DNA of 64,000 nt from Pezicula radicicola. Its lineage: Eukaryota; Ascomycota; Leotiomycetes; Helotiales; Dermateaceae. The DNA lies in contig PDUO01000006.1 of the NCBI GenBank assembly GCA_003008705.1, positions 567,295 through 631,294 on the forward strand, written 5' to 3'. Below, in pieces: positions 59,226-64,000 of the stretch. How positions within the stretch are numbered: the first letter of the stretch is position 1; each line of letters begins with the position of its first letter. Under the pieces are notes generated by a model, which saw only the letters and a program-made list of their open reading frames with translations, did no database searches and had not been told where the DNA came from. The position numbers and the translations under genes are program-made.

Positions 59226-60479
59226 ATGGCTACCCCACAGACTTTGCACGCCTCCCAGCCAGTGGCAGTAGTATGCGTAGGCATGGCTGGTATTTGAATC
59301 TCTTCCTCAAACCTTCGTAGATATTTACTGACTACTGCTGTAGGATCTGGGAAGACTACCTTCATGCAGCGAATAAATTCCCATCTACATGGCCTGAAAG
59401 AACCTCCATATGTGATTAACCTCGATCCTGCAGTCCGAAATGTGCCCTTTGATAGCAATATTGACATACGCGATTCGGTCAATTACAAAGAGGTCATGAA
59501 GAGTTACAACCTTGGACCAAATGGCGGTATCCTCACGTCACTCAACTTGTTTGCAACAAAGATAGATCAGATATTAGGGTTACTAGAGAAACGCGCAACC
59601 CCAGACCCAGCAAAACTGGATGCGAAGCCCATCAAACATATTCTAGTCGATACACCAGGCCAGATAGAAGTCTTCGTATGGAGTGCATCTGGGAGTATCC
59701 TGCTCGACTCACTAGCGTCAACTTTCCCCACGGTCATAGCCTATATAATTGATACCCCGCGGACCGCTTCCACTAGTACCTTCATGAGTAATATGCTCTA
59801 TGCATGTTCTATCTTGTATAAAACGAAGCTACCTATGATCTTAGTCTTTAACAAAACTGATGTTAAGGATGCCGAATTTGCAAAGGAATGGATGACCGAT
59901 TTTGAAGCTTTCCAGGCCGCCCTCAAAGAAGAAGAAGAGGCGGGCAGCTTTGATGGTACGGAAGGTGGGTCAGGCGGTGGTGGAAGTGGATACATGGGGT
60001 CATTACTTAACAGTATGAGTCTCATGTTGGAAGAGTTCTACAGCCACTTGAGCGTGGTTGGTGTCAGCTCAATGACGGGCGCTGGAATCAACGAGTTCTT
60101 CGAGGCAGTAGGAGAAAAGGCCCAAGAATTCGAGCGTGACTACAAGCCCGAGCTGGAGCGTAGACGCAAGCAAAGAGAAGAAGAGAAGAAGGAGCACCGT
60201 GAGAAGGAGCTAGGAAAGCTCATGAGAGACATGGCTGTTTCCGGAGAACCCTCGTCACGAAAGGCCCCTGAAGATCCTAAGGATGATATGGATACTCTCA
60301 GTGATATGGAAGACGAAGACACCGACGAAGATATTGGGGAAGCAGGCGAGGAAGACACCGATGGCCTGACCCACCGTTATCAGCAAGCACTTGCTGATTC
60401 TGGAGGCGCAAAGAACGGGGCAGATCATGAAGACAATAGTTTCACGAGATATCTTCGAACTAGCCAAATGGGCATGTGA
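59226..60479 (+). CDS. NPA3: GPN-loop GTPase 1 (NPA3)
   Basis: GTPase needed for cytoplasmic assembly and nuclear import of RNA polymerase II. Two exons (59226-59289, 59344-60479) with a 54-bp intron that splits the P-loop, GMAG|SGKTTF; 399 residues. Features: P-loop at about residues 19-27; [11 protein letters not shown]; the signature GPN loop [20 protein letters not shown] as switch II; NKTD as the base-recognition motif; and [11 protein letters not shown]. After the GTPase core, the C-terminal tail is charged ([20 protein letters not shown]) and acidic, ending [12 protein letters not shown] poly-Gly/Ser insertion (GGSGGGGSG) sits in a loop and looks species-variable. Functionally linked to the polymerase subunit gene 390 bp downstream. 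Confidence 0.95.
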
Positions 60480-60864
60480 GGAAGGAAACAATTAAGGCTT
60501 TTAAAGCAATCTTGTTGCAGTATTAAAGCAACCAAGTTCTGTTATCAAAAGGCGTTGGGAATTTAGCATTGCACGGCGCACAGTTTTGATACCATTATAT
60601 AATCACAAAGAAGAGCCTATTATTTCGAGGACCTGTTAAATTTCCATGTGGTCAAAAGTGACTCCTTTTCTGTATTTTCCCGCCCTGCGAAAGCATTTCT
60701 CATAGGCCCAGACCGAAGACATCAACGCCATACGCCGATCTATGCATATTCCACTAATTCCAACTCAGCAGTAGCAAGAGATCTGGAATTCTACCATTCT
60801 CAGCGATCCTCGTTCGTTGAGACCCTAATATCGTACTATCGTGTATTCCATCTGCTCCCAATTG
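60480..60864. other. Convergent 3' region NPA3 / RPABC4
   Basis: About 385 bp between convergent genes. An AT-rich stretch at 60590-60640 is compatible with 3' end formation. No gene seen. Confidence 0.4.
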
Positions 60865-61149
60865 TCAACGCGCCTCAAACTGAACCATTCTATTCCAACA
60901 TCAGCAAGACGCTCAATATCTTCAACTTAAGCCGTCCACACTCATAACTCCAACTTACCTCTTGGTACGCTCCTTATAAAGCACGCGGTGACCACACTCT
61001 TTGCAGCGAATAGGATCTCCTCTCTTCAGCGGGACCTTTGAGTTGCAATCGCCGCACAGGTAATTGATGGCGGGGCCTTCACCTGATGCGTTGGATTGTC
61101 CTGGCGCTGGAACATGGGTTGGAGGTTGGTATGTTTCCGTGTTCGACAT
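60865..61149 (-). CDS. RPB12: RNA polymerase I/II/III shared subunit RPABC4 (Rpb12)
   Basis: Smallest zinc-binding subunit common to all three nuclear RNA polymerases. Two exons: 61149-60959 and a 25-bp final exon 60889-60865, joined across a 69-bp intron to 71 residues. Without the splice the protein would end at ERTKR and lose the conserved tail MVQFEAR, which the short exon restores. The zinc ribbon is complete: CGDCNSK...CKECGHR (CxxC and CxxC). The N-terminal 25 residues are variable and Pro/Ser-rich. Yeast Rpb12 is 70 residues. Convergent with NPA3, whose product assembles RNA polymerase II. Confidence 0.97.
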
Positions 61150-61528
61150 CGTTGCGAATTTCTGGTTTGTAGATTATTTCGTTTTGGAGTACGAGATGGC
61201 GCTGTTGTGGTAGGTGGCGGAGGAGGAGTTGCTTGAGCTTCGTGAGAGAAATGAAAGGCTGATGAGTAGAAATTTGGCGGTGAATGAGGCAGTAAATATT
61301 TGTTTTGGCTTAGTCTGTGATTTATTAGTCGGGGTCGGGTCGGGTGGTTCTTCCCATATGCACGTGACGACGGAAATATCTCCGAAAGATTGTTCGTGAA
61401 TTATCTACCTACATCACATTTTTACGAGACAAACATTCCACGTTCATATATTTCCAAGTCAAGCGAAGAAAGTAAGAGCTAGATTTTATTGGCGTCCAGG
61501 CTATTTTAGAAGACTACTATCAATTTGC
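61150..61528. other. Intergenic RPABC4 / MDR reductase
   Basis: About 380 bp upstream of RPABC4 and downstream of the MDR reductase, both on the minus strand. It contains a short GGTCGGGTCGGG stretch near 61330. No gene recognised. Confidence 0.4.
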
Positions 61529-63028
61529 CTAGATCTTTGATATGGCCTTGGTATCCTCGATCCTGAAAACATATTTGGTAGCACTGGCCTTGCCATTTTT
61601 CAGATTTTGCAACGCCTTTTCAACACCATCCAATCCACCTGGAACGACGGTATGGGGATGGGGTGTGAACCACTACAACGAGTTAGTACAATATTTTTCT
61701 CAAAGAGTAGGAGTAAGAGTCTTGAGACATGCTCTCGGAGTCGTGAGAAAGCATTTCAAGGGCATGAGAACAAAGAAATATATTGCTTACACCCTGCTGC
61801 AAACCTCTGGAAAACAAACGAAAGAAAGCAAATCCAAATTCCTTGATTCCAAGATTGACACCTGCTTTGCCTTGAGGCGAATCTGCGTCAACGTCCTGGT
61901 GAACACTGCCTACTGTGGTTGCCGTTCTTTCAATGTAGTCTGGAATGGCAGAGTAATCCTTGCCCGGGAGTACGAGGGCGATCTTGCTACCACCGCCATC
62001 TTTCGCTAATACTTGACTGATGTTCTCGTAACCTAGACAATCCCTTTATTAGTATTAATTCCTTTACGTGGAATAAAGAATATCAGACATAATCCACGAG
62101 CTTCAAGACATGCCCCCATTATGATTAAATGACCAACAGTTCATAACACTTTTTAAGGAAAAATTAATGTCTCAAAGTACTTACTGTTGTGCTCGCTAAC
62201 TGCATCAAACGCATATTTGACCTCATTTACTCCAGCTGCCTTGAGTGCCTCTTTGACCCCGGACACTACTGCTTCATCTCCTTTGCGATAATCAATAATA
62301 GTATCGCCCTTCTCTCTGTTGATGAGCTTCTCGACATAGTCCTGGCCCTTGCCTGCAATAGTAATAATGGGATGGATGTTTGAAGCTTGAGCAAGTTTGA
62401 TAGCATATGCACCCTGTATATCGTTAACCCTAATACACCAAATTCTTTCATCTTCTGTACCTACCACAGCACTAGAGCCCCCATAGACAATCAACGGGAT
62501 TGAAGCAGTGTTACTTTTCCATGGCTCTGGAAGCCCAAGCCTCACGTATAGACAAATCGCTGCAGTCATAGCGGCAAGAGGAATTGTTGCGGCCTGCGCC
62601 CGTTAGTTTATCATTCTATAACCTCATGGAAGGATTTGCATACCTCTTCAAAGGTGGTCTTCTCTGGAATATGGAAAGTAGAGTGGGCCCAACCAATCGC
62701 ATATTCAGCGAAACTGCCATGTTCAGATCCCATTTGATGAAATGAAGCCACACGGTCTCCTTTCTTAAATTCGTAAACTCCACTTCCGACAGCTTCTACG
62801 ACTCCTGCAATATCGTCCCCAGAGTTGTGTGGCTTCTTGACCAAGTATGGCATCTTCCAATCCTGAAAATAAATTAGGAGGTTCAGGGTTGACGGTAACG
62901 CCTTCAAGTACCTTTGGGTTGCTTCCTGAGACAACGACTTTGATGAGAACTTGCTGAGGACCAGGCTGCGGAATGGGAACATCGCGAAGCGTGACCTTCA
63001 AGTCCGTGCCAACAATTGCTTCCTTCAT
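61529..63028 (-). CDS. Zinc-type MDR oxidoreductase (quinone/enoyl reductase-like)
   Basis: Medium-chain dehydrogenase/reductase. Six exons (63028-62912, 62862-62644, 62593-62465, 62413-62185, 62032-61791, 61672-61529) give 359 residues. GroES-like N-terminal domain: MKEAIVGTDLKVTLRDVPIPQPGPQQVLIKVVVSGSNPKDWK, GDDIAGVVEAVGSGVYEFKKGDRV and GSFAEYAI. Rossmann domain: IPLIVYGGSSAVGAYAIKLAQ. The catalytic and structural zinc cysteines of alcohol dehydrogenases are absent, and the N-P-K-D-W-K motif is typical of the fungal quinone-oxidoreductase and trans-acting enoyl-reductase subgroup (ToxD/LovC-like). It sits beside housekeeping genes with no polyketide synthase in view, so a stand-alone reductase is likely; the substrate is unknown. 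Reading any exon alone gives false ends. Confidence 0.88.
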
Positions 63029-63550
63029 GTTGAAGGCTCTTGAAGTAAATTTAGGATGTGGATGACTTAAGGGATGATTAGGGATGATTGAGGTTGATTA
63101 GTTTCCAAGATGGAGCTGTGAATGTGCGAGTACATGAAATTCGACGACTTATTGAAGTGCACAGGATAGAAGCATTCATGGCATGACAAGTTGGTTTATA
63201 CTTCTCTTCTGGTGAATTCTACCATCTACCATCTACCATCTACCATTCACCATCTCCTCATTCATTAATGTATTATTAATGACTTGACGGAGTTAGGTCT
63301 TATGACGAAAGCCCCTCGACTGCGGGATACAGTCCGATTGCCTCGGAGCCTTGTCGGGATAACACCATGAGGCTGAGGACAAGCCCTGCTACAAAGAGCT
63401 CTGATTGGACCGTAATATTCGTCGCCTTTGTGCTGCACTGTTGACCAACGTGTGTTTGGTATTCATGAACGGATCCCATATCGACTTCAAGGTACGAGAG
63501 GGCTTTTGTACTTTCCTCTTTCATAGAATCTTCTCCCAACTCCTATCGAC
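63029..63550. promoter_or_regulatory. Spacer with (CTACCAT)4 repeat
   Basis: About 520 bp upstream of the MDR gene and downstream of the partial gene at the window end (both minus strand). It contains four exact CTACCAT units at 63219-63246. A plus-strand frame (63405-63821) is antisense to the last gene and looks non-coding. Confidence 0.5.
63219..63246. repeat. (CTACCAT)4 heptanucleotide tandem repeat
   Basis: Four perfect 7-bp units, about 190 bp upstream of the MDR start; a diverged unit (CACCAT) follows. Confidence 0.9.
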
Positions 63551-64000
63551 CTATTTTTGTCGGAAGTTTTTCGCCTTTCTTTTCTTGAATACAACCCCTC
63601 CTATGGCTGGCGCTGCTGCTGTGACTTGCTTGACGTTAACGTCGAAATCGGAAGGTATTGCGGGCTCCCCATCAGACGGCTCTTTCTTGATCCCAGCACT
63701 GAGATCGGTTCCGCCACTTTGTGGATCTTCAACTTTGTCGCTTTCTGTTCTATTTGTCTCTGGCTCTGGCTCGATTTTAACACCCTTGGTTTCCTCCCTG
63801 AACTCGTTCTTGACCTCTTGACCTCCATCTTTGTCCTTCCCCTTGCTCGTCACATTACGTAACAGAGCATCTAAGTCGTCGTCTGCATTGTCGGCTGGAT
63901 GTGTTCTATAGGCTGAGCCCCATCTCCCTTTCTTGGCTTCAACGGCTTCTTCTTCCTCCTCCTCTGCTGGTCTCTTCCTCACACCAAAGCCAATGGCGTC
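63551..64000 (-). CDS. C-terminal part of an acidic/basic nuclear-type protein (window-truncated)
   Basis: Partial gene; only the last ~150 residues lie in the window. The readable part begins DAIGFGVRKRPAEEEEEEAVEAKKGRWGSAYR, is rich in Glu, Lys, Asp and Ser, and ends FKKRKAKNFRQK, a basic tail. No domain is complete. The tail resembles that of WW-domain-binding protein 4-type splicing proteins, which end in a KKRK...LRQR-like motif, but the match is short and I would not rely on it. The N-terminal domains are outside the window. Confidence 0.6.
   Translation of the reverse strand, partial: DAIGFGVRKRPAEEEEEEAVEAKKGRWGSAYRTHPADNADDDLDALLRNVTSKGKDKDGGQEVKNEFREETKGVKIEPEPETNRTESDKVEDPQSGGTDLSAGIKKEPSDGEPAIPSDFDVNVKQVTAAAPAIGGVVFKKRKAKNFRQK

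Noticed and set aside
61529..63028. Part of a secondary-metabolite cluster because the MDR protein resembles trans-enoyl reductases
   Set aside because: No polyketide synthase, transporter, P450 or pathway regulator is adjacent; neighbours are housekeeping genes.

Overview
The window is nuclear DNA of a filamentous ascomycete (Pezizomycotina). A Leotiomycete is plausible from the general look of the proteins, but that is not proven. Evidence: about 30 protein genes, most split by short GT-AG introns of 45-100 bp; fungus-specific families (trifunctional tRNA ligase, COT1 kinase, Zn2Cys6 factor, UPF0643, TIM54); and AT-rich, stop-riddled transposon remains of the kind left by repeat-induced point mutation (RIP). 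No rRNA, convincing tRNA gene, CRISPR array or prokaryotic operon was seen. Exon joins were made by hand; for every gene given a residue count the exon lengths sum to a multiple of three.

Layout. 0.4-7.3 kb holds three tRNA-maturation genes close together (TRM11, an RNase P Rpp40-type subunit, TRL1), with an ankyrin protein between the last two. 8.4-13.1 kb: an unrecognised small gene, a SUZ-domain protein, NAR1 (cytosolic Fe-S assembly) and a small membrane protein. 13.9-24.4 kb: an aldo/keto reductase, an Iec1-like C2H2 protein, a CCCH zinc-finger protein, tubulin cofactor E, SF3A2/Prp11 and the NDR kinase COT1. 26.2-32.9 kb: TIM54, NAA15 (NatA) and MIX23/Cid2, with an AT-rich island near 31.2 kb. 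33.6-34.9 kb: a mitochondrial carrier with an apparent frameshift. 36.4-46.7 kb: UPF0643, eIF3h, S-adenosylhomocysteinase, a single-domain PI-PLC, mitochondrial uL10 and TRP4. 47.4-49.4 kb: a dead piggyBac-type transposon with 25-bp terminal inverted repeats. 49.5-54.8 kb: a D-2-hydroxyacid dehydrogenase starting 98 bp from the transposon end, and a Zn2Cys6 factor. 56.9-64 kb: Cwf19, GPN1/Npa3, RPABC4 (Rpb12), a zinc-type MDR reductase and a partial acidic/basic protein cut by the window end.

Most genes are core eukaryotic housekeeping functions: tRNA and mRNA processing, translation, protein import and acetylation, polymerase assembly. They are interleaved rather than organised as a pathway cluster, and there is no secondary-metabolite cluster. 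RPABC4 and GPN1 (RNA polymerase assembly) are neighbours, as are many convergent or divergent pairs sharing short spacers. The accessory material is the piggyBac relic, a MITE-like hairpin at 25.5 kb, a degenerate ~19-bp repeat at three intergenic sites, and microsatellites. I did not find a convincing new biological system. The most useful leads are the two-start tRNA ligase, the frameshifted carrier, the tRNA-maturation neighbourhood and the repeat families.
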